Source: Polynucleobacter sp. MWH-Loch1C5 (GTDB taxonomy: Bacteria > Pseudomonadota > Gammaproteobacteria > Burkholderiales > Burkholderiaceae). Taken from it: a stretch of DNA of 64,000 nucleotides. The position numbers and the translations under genes are program-made. The notes beneath the pieces were generated by a model that was not told the origin of the DNA, ran no database searches, and was given only the letters and a program-made list of their open reading frames with translations. The stretch is from assembly GCF_018881775.1 (NCBI RefSeq), contig NZ_JACVPR010000001.1, positions 124,001 to 188,000 on the forward strand. The letters run 5' to 3'. Shown in pieces: positions 52,547-62,249 of the stretch (the stretch's first letter is position 1; every line of letters starts with the position of its first letter).

Positions 52547-52663
52547 AAAAATCTCCGCAAATCCTTCCAATCGACATATAATGTCTAATCAGTTGTTTTT
52601 TATAACTATTAAGTTATTGATTTATAAAGTAATTTAATTATTCATTGGTTTGGAGAGTAAAGG

Positions 52664-53980
52664 ATGTTGTATCAAATTCAGGAGTTTCAACGAGCCCTGC
52701 TGCAACCTCTCACCGCTTGGGCACAAGCCACTGCCAAAACCTTCGTTAATCCTAGCAACCCCCTCTCCCTACTCCCGAATGCGCCACGTATCGCCGCAGG
52801 CTACGAGTTGCTCTATCGCTTGGGAAAAGAATACGAAAAGCCAGAATTCGGCATTAAGACCGTAAAAGCACATGGCAAGGATGTCGCCATCAACGAGTTC
52901 ACCGTGGTGGAAAAGCCCTTCTGTAAATTGATTCGCTTCAAGCGTTTTTCAGATGATGTTGAGGTCATCAAAAAGTTAAAAGCAGACCCGGTTGTTCTGA
53001 TCGTAGCGCCACTGTCTGGTCACTACGCGACCCTATTACGCGATACCGTGCGTACGATGTTGCAAAACCATAAGGTCTATATCACCGACTGGACTGATGC
53101 TCGCGTAGTCCCCATGGAAGATGGCATCTTCCATCTCGATGACTATGTTCATTACGTACAAGATTTCATTCGCGAAATTGGTGCAGACAATTTACATTTA
53201 ATTTCTGTTTGCCAACCCACCGTTCCTGTACTAGGGGCTGTTTCGCTGATGGCATCTAATGGAGAAAAAACACCGCGCTCTATGACCATGATGGGAGGAC
53301 CCATTGATGCCCGTAAGAGCCCAACTATGGTGAACTCGACAGCGACGAATAAGTCCTATGAGTGGTTTGAAAATAATGTGATCTATACCGTGCCACCACC
53401 CCATCCAGGGGCCGGCCGTAAGGTTTATCCAGGTTTTCTACAACATGCTGGCTTTGTCGCCATGAATCCCGACCGACACCTTCAGTCTCACTGGGATTAC
53501 TTCTTGAACTTAGTTCAAGGCGATAAAGAAGATGCCCAAGCTCATATTGAGTTTTATGATGAATACAACGCCGTGCTTGATATGGATGCGGCCTATTATC
53601 TAGAAACCATCAAGACGGTATTCCAAGAGTTTGCTCTACCTACTGGCAAGTGGGTGGTTGGCGGACAACTGGTTAAACCACAGGATATTAAAACTACAGC
53701 ATTACTCACTGTCGAAGGTGAACTTGACGATATATCTGGCTCAGGACAAACACGAGCCGCTCACCAGCTCTGTAAAAATATTCCTGAAAGTAAAAAAATG
53801 CACTTCGAGGCCAAAGGTGCAGGTCACTACGGTATTTTTTCAGGGCGTCGCTGGCGTGAAATGGTTTACCCACAAATCAGCGCATTCATCCGCTCACAAG
53901 ATGGTGCTAAGACAGCCGGTAAAACAAGCACACGTCAGACCAGCAAAAAGACTGTGGCTCGCAAAACCCGTCGTGCATAA
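52664..53980 (+). CDS. phaZ: Intracellular polyhydroxybutyrate depolymerase
   Basis: Degrades native PHB granules inside the cell, 438 aa. Seen: nucleophile C183 in ISVCQPTVP, D355 in EGELDD and H388 in GAGHYG, the same residue numbers as the catalytic triad reported for Ralstonia eutropha PhaZ1. A 28-residue Lys/Arg/Thr tail (KTAGKTSTRQTSKK...) follows the catalytic domain and may bind DNA or granule proteins. GGAGAGTAAAGG precedes the ATG. Its TAA abuts the rsxB ATG, so the two are translated together. Confidence 0.95.
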   Translation: MLYQIQEFQRALLQPLTAWAQATAKTFVNPSNPLSLLPNAPRIAAGYELLYRLGKEYEKPEFGIKTVKAHGKDVAINEFTVVEKPFCKLIRFKRFSDDVEVIKKLKADPVVLIVAPLSGHYATLLRDTVRTMLQNHKVYITDWTDARVVPMEDGIFHLDDYVHYVQDFIREIGADNLHLISVCQPTVPVLGAVSLMASNGEKTPRSMTMMGGPIDARKSPTMVNSTATNKSYEWFENNVIYTVPPPHPGAGRKVYPGFLQHAGFVAMNPDRHLQSHWDYFLNLVQGDKEDAQAHIEFYDEYNAVLDMDAAYYLETIKTVFQEFALPTGKWVVGGQLVKPQDIKTTALLTVEGELDDISGSGQTRAAHQLCKNIPESKKMHFEAKGAGHYGIFSGRRWREMVYPQISAFIRSQDGAKTAGKTSTRQTSKKTVARKTRRA

Positions 53981-54658
53981 ATGAGCGAAGGTCAAAAACT
54001 CGTTGACCTTCTACATCGTGCACTACCCCAAACACAGTGCACGAAGTGTGGCTATCCTGACTGTCGAGCTTACGCGCAAGCCTTAGCTGATCATGAAGCT
54101 CTTCATAATCAATGTCCACCTGGTGGTGCTGAAGGTATTACTCGCTTAGCAAAGATTTTGGGTCGGGAAGACCTGAGCCTCAATCCTGCGAATGGCATAG
54201 AACGACCCCGTCCTGTTGCTTGGATTAATCCCAAAGAATGTATTGGTTGCACACTCTGTATTCAGGCATGTCCTGTAGATGCCATTATTGGGGCTTCTAA
54301 ACAAATGCATGTAGTGTTAGAAGATTGGTGTACAGGCTGTGATTTATGTGTACCTCCCTGCCCCGTTGATTGCATCACCATGAAACCCATCACGGGTGAG
54401 CAGACGGGTTGGGATGCATGGACAAATACTCAAGCAGACGCTTCATTAGAACGTTATGAGCTACGTAAAAAACGCTTACTGCGTGAGGAAGCCGATAATC
54501 AAGCACGCCTAGCGAAGAAAGCTCAAGCCAAACTCAAAGAACTCTCTGTCGATCAAGAAGATCCTATCGCTCAAGCTGACGCTGAGCGTAAACGAGCAAT
54601 CATTGCTGCTGCGATTGCAAGAGCACAAGCACAACTCAAAAAAGACCCACCAAACTAG
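53981..54658 (+). CDS. Soluble RsxB/RnfB-like ferredoxin
   Basis: Multi-cluster electron-transfer protein, 225 aa. Seen: N-terminal 4Fe-4S (Psi) module with C20, C23, C28 and C45, and two ferredoxin-type clusters CIGCTLCIQACP (87-97) and CTGCDLCVPPCP (117-127), then a Lys/Ala-rich helical tail. Unlike E. coli RnfB/RsxB it has no N-terminal membrane helix. No other rnf/rsx gene is present, so it is an orphan. It lies close to nth, as rsx does in E. coli. Starts directly after the phaZ stop. Electron partners unknown. Confidence 0.9.
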   Translation: MSEGQKLVDLLHRALPQTQCTKCGYPDCRAYAQALADHEALHNQCPPGGAEGITRLAKILGREDLSLNPANGIERPRPVAWINPKECIGCTLCIQACPVDAIIGASKQMHVVLEDWCTGCDLCVPPCPVDCITMKPITGEQTGWDAWTNTQADASLERYELRKKRLLREEADNQARLAKKAQAKLKELSVDQEDPIAQADAERKRAIIAAAIARAQAQLKKDPPN

Positions 54659-54667
54659 AACCTTGGA

Positions 54668-55093
54668 TTACAAGAGACGCCTAAGCGCTTCTTGATAGGC
54701 CATCAAGTCAGGTGGCGTCCCTTGCCGCTGGGCCTGCCATAGAATTTGACCCAGGCATTCCATGATTTGATGTTGCGCTTGATGCTCTGAATCGAGTCGA
54801 GCTGCTAGCTCATGAGCAATCCCGCGTATCCCTGAGGGCTGATCAATCTGAATTTGTTCCGAGATCGATAAATGCATAGCCAAATGTAAAAAAGGATTTG
54901 TTTGACCCTGCTCAGGAGAAAATTCACTCGACTTGGCGAGCTCCACATCCCCTAATAAAGCGTGATATTCAGGGTGCTCTATCATCCAACGTGCAGCAAT
55001 CGACTCCAATGGAGTCAAAATGTCGTGTTGCAGATGCTTTCTCCAAGCCTGACAAAAAAAATCACGAACCTCATCTTTACTCGGATTGAACAT
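54668..55093 (-). CDS. DUF1841 family protein
   Basis: Conserved protein of unknown function, 141 aa, from ATG 55093, which overlaps the nth stop (TGATG); the TTG codon just before is rejected. Seen: FNPSKDEVRDFFCQAW at the N-terminus and NPFLHLAMHLSISEQIQIDQP, the family core with clustered histidines; predicted mostly helical and soluble. Its fixed place after nth suggests a repair or Fe-S link, but no role is known. Convergent with rsxB, 9 bp between stops. Confidence 0.88.
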   Translation of the reverse strand: MFNPSKDEVRDFFCQAWRKHLQHDILTPLESIAARWMIEHPEYHALLGDVELAKSSEFSPEQGQTNPFLHLAMHLSISEQIQIDQPSGIRGIAHELAARLDSEHQAQHQIMECLGQILWQAQRQGTPPDLMAYQEALRRLL

Positions 55094-55734
55094 CAAGTCC
55101 CCTGCCTATTTTTTTGCTTATACCGACATAATGGCTCGACAATACACTGATAGCAAAGCGGTTGTCGGGCCTTGCAAATGTAACGTCCGTGAAGAATTAA
55201 CCAATGATGAGCATCCACTAAATACTCTGTAGGCACCCTTTTTAATAATGCTTTTTCAACTGCCAAGACAGTTTTACCAGGAGCTAAGCCGGTTCGATTA
55301 GATACTCTAAAGATATGCGTATCTACAGCCATAGTCGCTTGTCCAAAGGCGGTATTCAGTATCACATTAGCGGTCTTACGGCCCACTCCCGGTAAAGCCT
55401 CTAAGGCTTCTCGCTCTTGAGGAACAACACCCTGATATTGTTCTAAAAGAATGCGGCAGGTAGCAATCAAATGCTTGGCCTTTGTTTTAAATAAGCCAAT
55501 ATGGCGAATATAAGGAATCAACCCCTCTTCACCCAAAGCAAGAATTTGCTCAGGTGTATTAGCAACAGGAAACAATTGTCGTGTCGCTTTATTAACTGAA
55601 ATATCTGTAGCCTGAGCTGATAAAAGTACCGCCGCTAGCAACTCAAAAGGAGTGCTGTACTCTAATTCAGTACTTGGCTTGGGATTATTGCTTTTTAATG
55701 CGGCAAAAAAAGCGCGGCGTTGACTTTCATTCAT
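55093..55734 (-). CDS. nth: Endonuclease III
   Basis: Bifunctional DNA glycosylase/AP lyase for oxidised pyrimidines, 213 aa. Seen: LLSAQATDISVNKAT, helix-hairpin-helix LPGVGRKTANVILN with the catalytic Lys, catalytic Asp in MAVDTHIFRV, and the 4Fe-4S loop C-X6-C-X2-C-X5-C (CKARQPLCYQCIVEPLC). ATGA overlap with the HIT gene upstream and TGATG overlap with DUF1841 downstream: a coupled trio. Confidence 0.96.
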   Translation of the reverse strand: MNESQRRAFFAALKSNNPKPSTELEYSTPFELLAAVLLSAQATDISVNKATRQLFPVANTPEQILALGEEGLIPYIRHIGLFKTKAKHLIATCRILLEQYQGVVPQEREALEALPGVGRKTANVILNTAFGQATMAVDTHIFRVSNRTGLAPGKTVLAVEKALLKRVPTEYLVDAHHWLILHGRYICKARQPLCYQCIVEPLCRYKQKNRQGT

Positions 55735-56162
55735 GATGCCAAAATAGTTTGTAAGCGCTTTTTAAGTTGGGGTAAGCGCTCCTGAAGTAATTGCAAATGC
55801 TTTGAATCACTAGCGCGTTGCGGGGCACTCCATGGAGAGCCTGGAAAATAAATATCTGCCTGATAACGAGGTACAACATGCCAATGCAAATGGGGCACCA
55901 TATTGCCTAAGCTCGCCAAATTGATTTTCTCCGGCTGCATGACCTCACGAATCACCTCTTCAACCTGATGCAGAACTGTCCAAAGCATATTTCGTTCTTC
56001 TTGGCTTAAATCTGACATCTCAGCAATATGCTTTTGCCAAATGATTCGACAAAATCCTGGCAACTCTGGCTCATCAGAAAAAATGATACGCAGCCATTCA
56101 TTCTGAGCAACCAACTCACCGCCGACTTCAAGGCATAAAGGACAAGGTTTATTCATAGTCAT
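55731..56162 (-). CDS. HIT family hydrolase
   Basis: Histidine-triad nucleotide-binding protein, about 143 aa. Seen: CPLCLEVGGELVAQNEWLRI, NMVPHLHWHVVPRY with the HxHxH triad and a conserved downstream W/Y pair (FPGSPW). The longest frame begins at ATG 56189, but that codon touches the T-run of the aceA terminator and has no ribosome site; ATG 56162 (used) or 56156 is more likely. Probable nucleoside phosphoramidase or Ap4A-type hydrolase; substrate unknown. Confidence 0.85.
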   Translation of the reverse strand: MTMNKPCPLCLEVGGELVAQNEWLRIIFSDEPELPGFCRIIWQKHIAEMSDLSQEERNMLWTVLHQVEEVIREVMQPEKINLASLGNMVPHLHWHVVPRYQADIYFPGSPWSAPQRASDSKHLQLLQERLPQLKKRLQTILAS

Positions 56163-56190
56163 ATTGTCTAACAATTTGAACGTATCCATG

Positions 56191-56215
56191 AAAAAGCCCG
56201 GCTTGTGGCCGGGCT
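56191..56215 (-). terminator. Intrinsic terminator of aceA
   Basis: On the minus strand AGCCCGGC, CACAA loop, GCCGGGCT then TTTTT: a strong 8-bp GC-rich stem, 33 bp after the aceA stop. Confidence 0.9.
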
Positions 56216-56248
56216 CTTAACTTCTGGTGGATAACCAGAATGATGATC

Positions 56249-57547
56249 TTAGTGGAACTGCTCTTCTTCTGTAGAACCAGTCAAAGCAGTCACCGATGAG
56301 TTACCACCTTGGATGACTGTTGTAACGTCGTCAAAGTAACCTGTACCCACTTCTTGCTGGTGAGATACGAATGTATAACCACGATCACGGGCAGCAAACT
56401 CAGGCTCTTGAACTTTCTCAACATAGGCAGACATACCACGTGCAACATAGTCTTGAGCCAAGTCAAACATGTTGTACCACATAGAGTGAATACCGGCCAA
56501 AGTGATGAACTGGTATTTGTAACCCATAGCACCCAACTCACGCTGGAACTTGGCGATGGTTGCATCGTCCAAGTTTTTCTTCCAGTTAAAGGATGGTGAA
56601 CAGTTATAGGCCAACATCTTACCGGGGTGCTTCTTATGAACGGCTTCAGCGAACTTGCGAGCGAACTCTAAGTCAGGTGTGCCTGTCTCACACCAGACCA
56701 AGTCAGCGTACTCAGCATAGGCCACCGCACGAGAAATTGCCTGCTCAAGACCTTTCTTAGTCTTATAGAAACCTTCTGCAGTGCGCTCACCCGTCAAAAA
56801 TGGCTTGTCGTTTTCATCATAGTCTGAGGTCAACAAATCAGCTGCTTCAGCATCCGTACGTGCAATCACCAAAGTAGGAACACCACAGACGTCAGCTGCC
56901 ATGCGGGCTGCCACTAATTTCTGCACCGCTTCTTGAGTGGGCACCAAAACCTTACCACCCATGTGACCACACTTCTTCACAGAAGCCAATTGATCTTCCC
57001 AGTGAACACCTGCCGCACCTGAACGAATCATCGCTTTCATTAATTCAAAAGCATTCAACACGCCACCAAAACCAGCTTCAGCGTCAGCCACAATCGGAGC
57101 AAAGTAATCAATGTAACCTTTATCACCCTTTTCGATACCCTTAGAGTGTTGAATCTCGTCGGCACGACGGAAAGAGTTATTGATACGCTCAACGACTGTC
57201 GGTACAGAATTCACTGGATATAAAGATTGATCAGGGTACATCGCTGCATAACTATTGTTATCAGCGGCAACCTGCCAACCTGATAAATAAATAGCCTTGA
57301 TACCTGCTTTAACCTGTTGCATCGCTTGGCCACCAGTCAATGCACCCAAACAGTTAACATAAGGTTCATTGTTAACCAAGTTCCAGAGCTTCTCTGCACC
57401 GCGACGCGCTACTGTGTGCTCGATCGGAAAAGAGCCACGCAAACGCACCACATCAGCGGCGGTATAGCCACGCTTAATACCTTTCCAGCGTGGGTTGGTG
57501 TCCCAATCCTTTTGTAATGCGTCGATTTCTTGTTGACGTGTTGACAT
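56249..57547 (-). CDS. aceA: Isocitrate lyase
   Basis: Glyoxylate-shunt enzyme splitting isocitrate into glyoxylate and succinate; 432 aa. Seen: [21 protein letters not shown], the catalytic Cys loop [26 protein letters not shown], and FNWKKNLDD. Length and residues match the short bacterial ICL1 type. Malate synthase is not adjacent. It allows growth on acetate or fatty acids and on acetyl-CoA released from PHB, in keeping with phaZ 3 kb away. A nested inverted repeat sits upstream. Confidence 0.97.
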   Translation of the reverse strand: MSTRQQEIDALQKDWDTNPRWKGIKRGYTAADVVRLRGSFPIEHTVARRGAEKLWNLVNNEPYVNCLGALTGGQAMQQVKAGIKAIYLSGWQVAADNNSYAAMYPDQSLYPVNSVPTVVERINNSFRRADEIQHSKGIEKGDKGYIDYFAPIVADAEAGFGGVLNAFELMKAMIRSGAAGVHWEDQLASVKKCGHMGGKVLVPTQEAVQKLVAARMAADVCGVPTLVIARTDAEAADLLTSDYDENDKPFLTGERTAEGFYKTKKGLEQAISRAVAYAEYADLVWCETGTPDLEFARKFAEAVHKKHPGKMLAYNCSPSFNWKKNLDDATIAKFQRELGAMGYKYQFITLAGIHSMWYNMFDLAQDYVARGMSAYVEKVQEPEFAARDRGYTFVSHQQEVGTGYFDDVTTVIQGGNSSVTALTGSTEEEQFH

Positions 57548-57573
57548 ATTTCTCTCCCTTTCATGACAAATTA

Positions 57574-57633
57574 AAACTCTTAAACAAGACCTTTATTTCT
57601 ATTTCCTTAGTCTTGTGTCTTATATAAGAGTTT
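57574..57633 (-). repeat. Nested inverted repeat in the aceA leader
   Basis: Outer arms AAACTCTTA (57574-57582) and TAAGAGTTT (57625-57633); inner arms ACAAGAC (57584-57590) and GTCTTGT (57610-57616). It lies 27-86 bp upstream of the aceA ATG. It could be an mRNA hairpin or a double operator. The rest of the 233-bp gap is AT-rich with no gene. Confidence 0.6.
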
Positions 57634-57780
57634 ATGTATTTGTGATGGACTATGCAAGAAAAATATAGAAAAGCTATCTTGTATTTTTATTTAATAAAAT
57701 CAATGGTTAATAAAATATATTTCACATTACGGTAAGGAAATTCATCAGCCGCAATGCGATGCAACATTTAAGAAAATACA

Positions 57781-58275
57781 TTAAACGAGTGGCTTTCTAG
57801 CAACCAAGACGCCATCCTCATCCGCATAGATCATCTCGCCTGGTCGCACCATCACCCCTGCAATATCGACTTGTAAATCACGCTCCCCGACATTGCGCTT
57901 CACGCTCTTTTGAGGGTGCGCCGCCAAAGCACGAATACCTACTTGTGCTTGAGCCAACTCTAGGGTGTCTCTAACACAGCCATACACCAGAATCCCAGCC
58001 CATCCATTCTTTTGCGCTAAGACCCCTAAATTGCCACCCACGAGGGCGCAGCGCGTTGAGCCACCGCCATCAATGACCAAGACTCGTCCTTGACCCGCTT
58101 CGTCTAATATGGTTCTTACCCAGGTGTTATCTTCAAACACCTTGAGTGTTACAGCAGGGCCTGAGAATTGGCTCAAACCACCGTAAGCTTTAAATATCGG
58201 CGGCAAAACACGTAACTCGCCACGCGCAATGAAGTCTTCGTTTGCGTCACAAATATCTGTTGTTGCAAAAGTCAT
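57781..58275 (-). CDS. RraA-family protein
   Basis: RraA / 4-hydroxy-4-methyl-2-oxoglutarate aldolase-like fold, 164 aa from ATG 58275 with GAGG 11 nt upstream; longer in-frame starts (58284, 58398) run into the MFS gene and are rejected. Seen: [18 protein letters not shown] and [16 protein letters not shown] with the G-x-R-D substrate/metal residues and [16 protein letters not shown]. Short members of this family bind RNase E (RraA) or act as aldolase/oxaloacetate decarboxylase; sequence does not separate these. Follows an MFS gene by 26 bp. Confidence 0.88.
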   Translation of the reverse strand: MTFATTDICDANEDFIARGELRVLPPIFKAYGGLSQFSGPAVTLKVFEDNTWVRTILDEAGQGRVLVIDGGGSTRCALVGGNLGVLAQKNGWAGILVYGCVRDTLELAQAQVGIRALAAHPQKSVKRNVGERDLQVDIAGVMVRPGEMIYADEDGVLVARKPLV

Positions 58276-58301
58276 TTTCCACATCCCTCTTCGATTGATT
58301 T

Positions 58302-59495
58302 TTATCGAGGTGTATTTTCGCCGACTTGATACGCTGTGAGCAATGAGGCCAGTAAAAAAGCTGCAATCACAAAAAATAGCGTTGAGGTCAATTGCCAATC
58401 CATCAAGAGACCAAAGAGCCAGGGGCCCAAAGCTAAACCTGAGTCTAAACCTGAATACACAATGCCAAAAACACGACCCGAGGCTTCTTTAGGTGTGGCC
58501 GCGCGAATCATTAAGTCACGCGAAGGTCCAGCAATCCCGACACAAAAACCCATTAAGGTAAATAGCGTCAGAATCATGGCGCTCGGTATTAATAAACTCC
58601 CAATCAAAATCGATATGGCGCCACCGGTAGCAAAGCCATAGCCAATGATACGGTCAGGACGTTTATAACGAGTCACAACATAGCCCCCAAGCACCATTCC
58701 CAGGGCGCTAGCGAGCATATACGTAGAATACGCTGTGGTTGTAATAGCTAGAGGTAATTCATAAAGTAACTGCATGGCCGTAGGCACAAAGCTCTGCACC
58801 CCACTCAAAGCCATCGCATTCAAAAAAAAGAAGGCCCAACAAAACCAAACCGCTGGCAACTTCAAGAAACTAAATGATAGGCGGGTATTTTGTTTTTTGA
58901 TCTCTGCTTCTTCAATTCTTTGTTCTTGCGTACCTCGCAAGGTGTCACGTCGCCAAATAAGAAGCAGAAGAATGAATGTAGCTAGAGCAGCTGCCACCCA
59001 TAAGGCAGTACGCCAATCAGCCAAGGTGGTGATACTAACTAATAGAGCGGGCGATGCTGCCCAACCGAGAGCTCCTGACACTCCATGCATCGAGTAGGCA
59101 TAAGCAATTCGAGTAGAACTCACGCGCCGATTAATGAGTGTGTAATCGGCCGGGTGAAATACACCATTACCTAAACCAGCAAGGCTAGCTCCCATAAGCA
59201 AAGTCCAATAGCCTTGAGCTTGAGATAAGAGTACTGCAGATACTGCTAAAGTCCCCACACCAAAAAAAAGAACTCTTAAGGGACCAGATCGATCAACCCA
59301 AAAACCCGCTAAAGCCTGCATGACGGTTGAAACAATAAAAAAAACAGTCATCAGCAAGCCAAGCTCTGCATAGCTCAAATTGAATTCAACTTTGAGCCAG
59401 GGAAATAGCGGGGCAAGGATTAAATGATAAAAATGCGAAGTGCCGTGTGCAACACTAATTAAAGATATAACTTCGGCATCACGACGTAAGGACAT
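58302..59495 (-). CDS. MFS transporter, fosmidomycin-resistance-like
   Basis: Major facilitator permease, 397 aa, twelve hydrophobic segments. Seen: [20 protein letters not shown] near the start, typical of the Fsr-like group, the [10 protein letters not shown] loop between TM2 and TM3, and [16 protein letters not shown] in TM4/5. Substrate unknown. The downstream RraA-like gene may share the transcript. Ends well separated from clpB by a 75-bp gap holding a strong hairpin. Confidence 0.85.
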   Translation of the reverse strand: MSLRRDAEVISLISVAHGTSHFYHLILAPLFPWLKVEFNLSYAELGLLMTVFFIVSTVMQALAGFWVDRSGPLRVLFFGVGTLAVSAVLLSQAQGYWTLLMGASLAGLGNGVFHPADYTLINRRVSSTRIAYAYSMHGVSGALGWAASPALLVSITTLADWRTALWVAAALATFILLLLIWRRDTLRGTQEQRIEEAEIKKQNTRLSFSFLKLPAVWFCWAFFFLNAMALSGVQSFVPTAMQLLYELPLAITTTAYSTYMLASALGMVLGGYVVTRYKRPDRIIGYGFATGGAISILIGSLLIPSAMILTLFTLMGFCVGIAGPSRDLMIRAATPKEASGRVFGIVYSGLDSGLALGPWLFGLLMDWQLTSTLFFVIAAFLLASLLTAYQVGENTPR

Positions 59496-59540
59496 CGCAC
59501 GATATTACTACTACTTCGATCCAAGTGACAAATTGCCTAT

Positions 59541-59563
59541 CTGAGGGTGCTAGGCACCCTCAG
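59541..59563 (-). terminator. Perfect 10-bp hairpin downstream of clpB
   Basis: CTGAGGGTGC, TAG loop, GCACCCTCAG, 7 bp after the clpB stop. Neither side has a T-run, so it is an atypical terminator or a 3'-end stabilising stem. Confidence 0.5.
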
Positions 59564-59570
59564 CCAATCA

Positions 59571-62162
59571 CTAGTGAACCACTCGCTCAAAGCTAAATTG
59601 ACCCTTTTTGTCTACATCCACAGGAATAATATCTTTCGGGCCAAAACGTCCTTCCAAAATTAATTTAGCAATGGGGTTCTCAATATGCTGCTGAATCGCA
59701 CGCTTGAGGGGGCGAGCACCAAACACAGGGTCATAGCCCGCTTCCGCTACACGCTTTAAGGCTGCGTCACTCACATCGAGTTGCATATCCATTTTGGCTA
59801 ATCGATCCGTTAAGCGTTGTAGTTGAATTTTTGCAATCGCAGAAATATTCTTCTGATCCAAACCGTGGAAAACAACGACCTCATCAATACGATTGAGGAA
59901 TTCAGGTCGGAAATGCTCCTTCACCTCATCCCAAACGGCTTCTTTGATCCGCTCTTGAGCCTGACCGGTCATACTCTGAATTTTTTGCGAGCCCAAATTG
60001 CTCGTCATAACAATCACTGTATTCTTAAAGTCAACGGTTCGACCTTGACCATCCGTCATGCGCCCATCATCCAAGACCTGTAGAAGGACATTAAAGACAT
60101 CGGGATGCGCCTTCTCCACTTCATCGAGCAAAACAACGCTATAGGGTTTACGACGTACTAACTCCGTGAGGTAACCTCCCTCTTCATAACCGACATAGCC
60201 TGGAGGAGCCCCAATGAGGCGGGCGACACTATGCTTTTCCATGAACTCACTCATATCAATACGAATTAAGTGCTCATCACTATCAAATAGGAATTCAGCT
60301 AAGGCCTTACATAACTCGGTTTTACCAACCCCTGTAGGACCTAAGAATAAAAATGAGCCATAAGGTCTACCTTCATCTGAAAGTCCAGCGCGTGAGCGTC
60401 GGATGGCATCCGAGACCGCAGTAATCGCTTCATCTTGACCCACGACGCGCTGATGTAAACGATCTTCCATTTTGAGTAACTTATCGCGCTCACCTTGTAG
60501 CATCTTCGCAACCGGAATACCAGTGGCCCTAGAAACGACTTCAGCAATTTCGTCAGCACCCACTTGAGTACGTAATAATTTATGTGGCTTTTGCGCTCCC
60601 TTCGCTTCAGCCGCCGCAGCACTTTTTAATTTACCCTCTAGCTCTGGTAACTTGCCATACTGAAGTTCCGCAACCTTATCTAATTTGCCTTCTCTTTGAA
60701 ACTTCGCTAGCTCGGCTTTGACGCGGTCAATCTCTTCTTTAATCGAAGCAGCACCTTGCGCAGCGCCCTTTTCCGCCTTCCAAATTTCCTCCAAGTCAGC
60801 ATACTCTTTACCCAAACGAGTAATTTCATCCTCTAGTAAAGCCAGGCGCTTTTGCGAGGCTTCATCTTTTTCTTTTTTAACAGCTTCGCGTTCAATCTTT
60901 AGTTGAATTAAACGACGATCTAATTTATCCATGACCTCAGGCTTAGAATCTATCTCCATTTTGATGCGAGAAGCTGCCTCATCAATCAAATCAATAGCCT
61001 TATCCGGTAAAAAACGATCGGTAATATAACGCTGTGATAACTCTGCAGCAGCCACAATCGCTGGATCAGTGATTTCCACACCGTGATGTAACTCATATTT
61101 TTCTTGTAAGCCGCGCAAGATAGCAATGGTGTCCTCAACACTAGGCTCACCCACTAATACTTTTTGAAAGCGTCGCTCAAGAGCCGCATCTTTTTCAATG
61201 TACTTACGATATTCATCGAGCGTGGTGGCACCTATACAGTGGAGCTCACCACGCGCTAAGGCAGGCTTAAGCATATTGCCAGCATCCATTGCGCCATCAG
61301 CCTTACCCGCGCCAACCATCGTATGAATTTCATCAATGAAGACGATGGTTTGACCTTCGTCTTTGGCCACATCTTGCAATACTGCTTTCAGACGCTCTTC
61401 AAATTCCCCACGGTACTTAGCGCCCGCCAATAACAAAGCCATATCTAACACCAAGACACGTTTATTTTTTAAGGTCTCAGGCACTTCACCATCGACAATA
61501 CGTTGTGCCAAACCCTCGACGATGGCGGTCTTACCCACACCGGGCTCGCCAATCAGGACCGGGTTATTTTTTGTACGCCTTTGAAGAATTTGTATCGCCC
61601 GACGGATTTCATCATCTCGCCCAATCACTGGATCAAGCTTGCCCATCCTCGCCCGCTCTGTGAGGTCTAAGGTGTATTTTTTAAGCGCTTCTCTTTGGTT
61701 CTCTGCATCTGCTGTATTCACAGTTTGTCCTCCACGAACAGCCTCTATGGCCGCTTCCAATGTTTGCTTATTGAGCCCTGCCTTTTTTAATAAATCAGTG
61801 ATGGGCTTCTTTTCAGCCAGTAAAGCTACTAGAAATAATTCACCCGCAATAAATTCATCACCACGGCGTTTTGCTTCCTTTTCAGCAGCATGCAAAATAG
61901 CTAATAACTGGCGGCCAATTTGAACTTCATGATCTCCCTGTACTTGGGGTAAATCAGCAATCAGCTGTTTTAGACTTTGCTTAATTTCAGCGACGCGAAC
62001 CCCGGAACGCTCCAATAGCGATTTCACTGGGCTATCACTTTGTTCAAGCATGGCCCATAAAACATGCTCGGGCTCTATATAAGCATGCTGATGATCAAGC
62101 GCCAAACTCTGCGCATCAGCCAATGCCTCTTGAAATTTGCTGGTTAATTTATCGAGTCTCAT
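59571..62162 (-). CDS. clpB: ATP-dependent chaperone ClpB
   Basis: Hexameric disaggregase that works with DnaK; 863 aa from ATG 62162 (AGGTTTCAGG upstream; longer frame rejected). Seen: N-terminal Clp repeat domain [18 protein letters not shown], first AAA+ with [13 protein letters not shown] and VFIDEIHTM, the coiled-coil middle domain about 400-540, second AAA+ with [14 protein letters not shown] and [11 protein letters not shown]. No ClpP-binding IGF/L loop seen. The upstream promoter matches sigma-32. Confidence 0.97.
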   Translation of the reverse strand: MRLDKLTSKFQEALADAQSLALDHQHAYIEPEHVLWAMLEQSDSPVKSLLERSGVRVAEIKQSLKQLIADLPQVQGDHEVQIGRQLLAILHAAEKEAKRRGDEFIAGELFLVALLAEKKPITDLLKKAGLNKQTLEAAIEAVRGGQTVNTADAENQREALKKYTLDLTERARMGKLDPVIGRDDEIRRAIQILQRRTKNNPVLIGEPGVGKTAIVEGLAQRIVDGEVPETLKNKRVLVLDMALLLAGAKYRGEFEERLKAVLQDVAKDEGQTIVFIDEIHTMVGAGKADGAMDAGNMLKPALARGELHCIGATTLDEYRKYIEKDAALERRFQKVLVGEPSVEDTIAILRGLQEKYELHHGVEITDPAIVAAAELSQRYITDRFLPDKAIDLIDEAASRIKMEIDSKPEVMDKLDRRLIQLKIEREAVKKEKDEASQKRLALLEDEITRLGKEYADLEEIWKAEKGAAQGAASIKEEIDRVKAELAKFQREGKLDKVAELQYGKLPELEGKLKSAAAAEAKGAQKPHKLLRTQVGADEIAEVVSRATGIPVAKMLQGERDKLLKMEDRLHQRVVGQDEAITAVSDAIRRSRAGLSDEGRPYGSFLFLGPTGVGKTELCKALAEFLFDSDEHLIRIDMSEFMEKHSVARLIGAPPGYVGYEEGGYLTELVRRKPYSVVLLDEVEKAHPDVFNVLLQVLDDGRMTDGQGRTVDFKNTVIVMTSNLGSQKIQSMTGQAQERIKEAVWDEVKEHFRPEFLNRIDEVVVFHGLDQKNISAIAKIQLQRLTDRLAKMDMQLDVSDAALKRVAEAGYDPVFGARPLKRAIQQHIENPIAKLILEGRFGPKDIIPVDVDKKGQFSFERVVH

Positions 62163-62186
62163 CCTGAAACCTCCTATATATGAGCA

Positions 62187-62214
62187 ATATGAGCTCATTT
62201 TTAGCTTTTTCAAG
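62187..62214 (-). promoter_or_regulatory. Sigma-32 heat-shock promoter of clpB
   Basis: On the minus strand CTTGAAA (62208-62214, perfect -35), 13-bp spacer, GCTCATAT (62187-62194, close to CCCCATNT). The RNA start would be near 62180, about 18 nt before the clpB ATG. Confidence 0.75.
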
Positions 62215-62227
62215 TGATTTAGATCAA
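62214..62227. promoter_or_regulatory. FNR-like box between clpB and the GIY-YIG gene
   Basis: Minus strand TTGATCTAAATCAC, 9 of 10 to TTGAT-N4-ATCAA. Its centre is about 40 bp upstream of the predicted clpB start, the usual place of a class II activator site, and also 30 bp before the divergent GIY-YIG gene. Inference only. Confidence 0.4.
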
Positions 62228-62249
62228 AAAAACAGCGGTATCATGCCGC

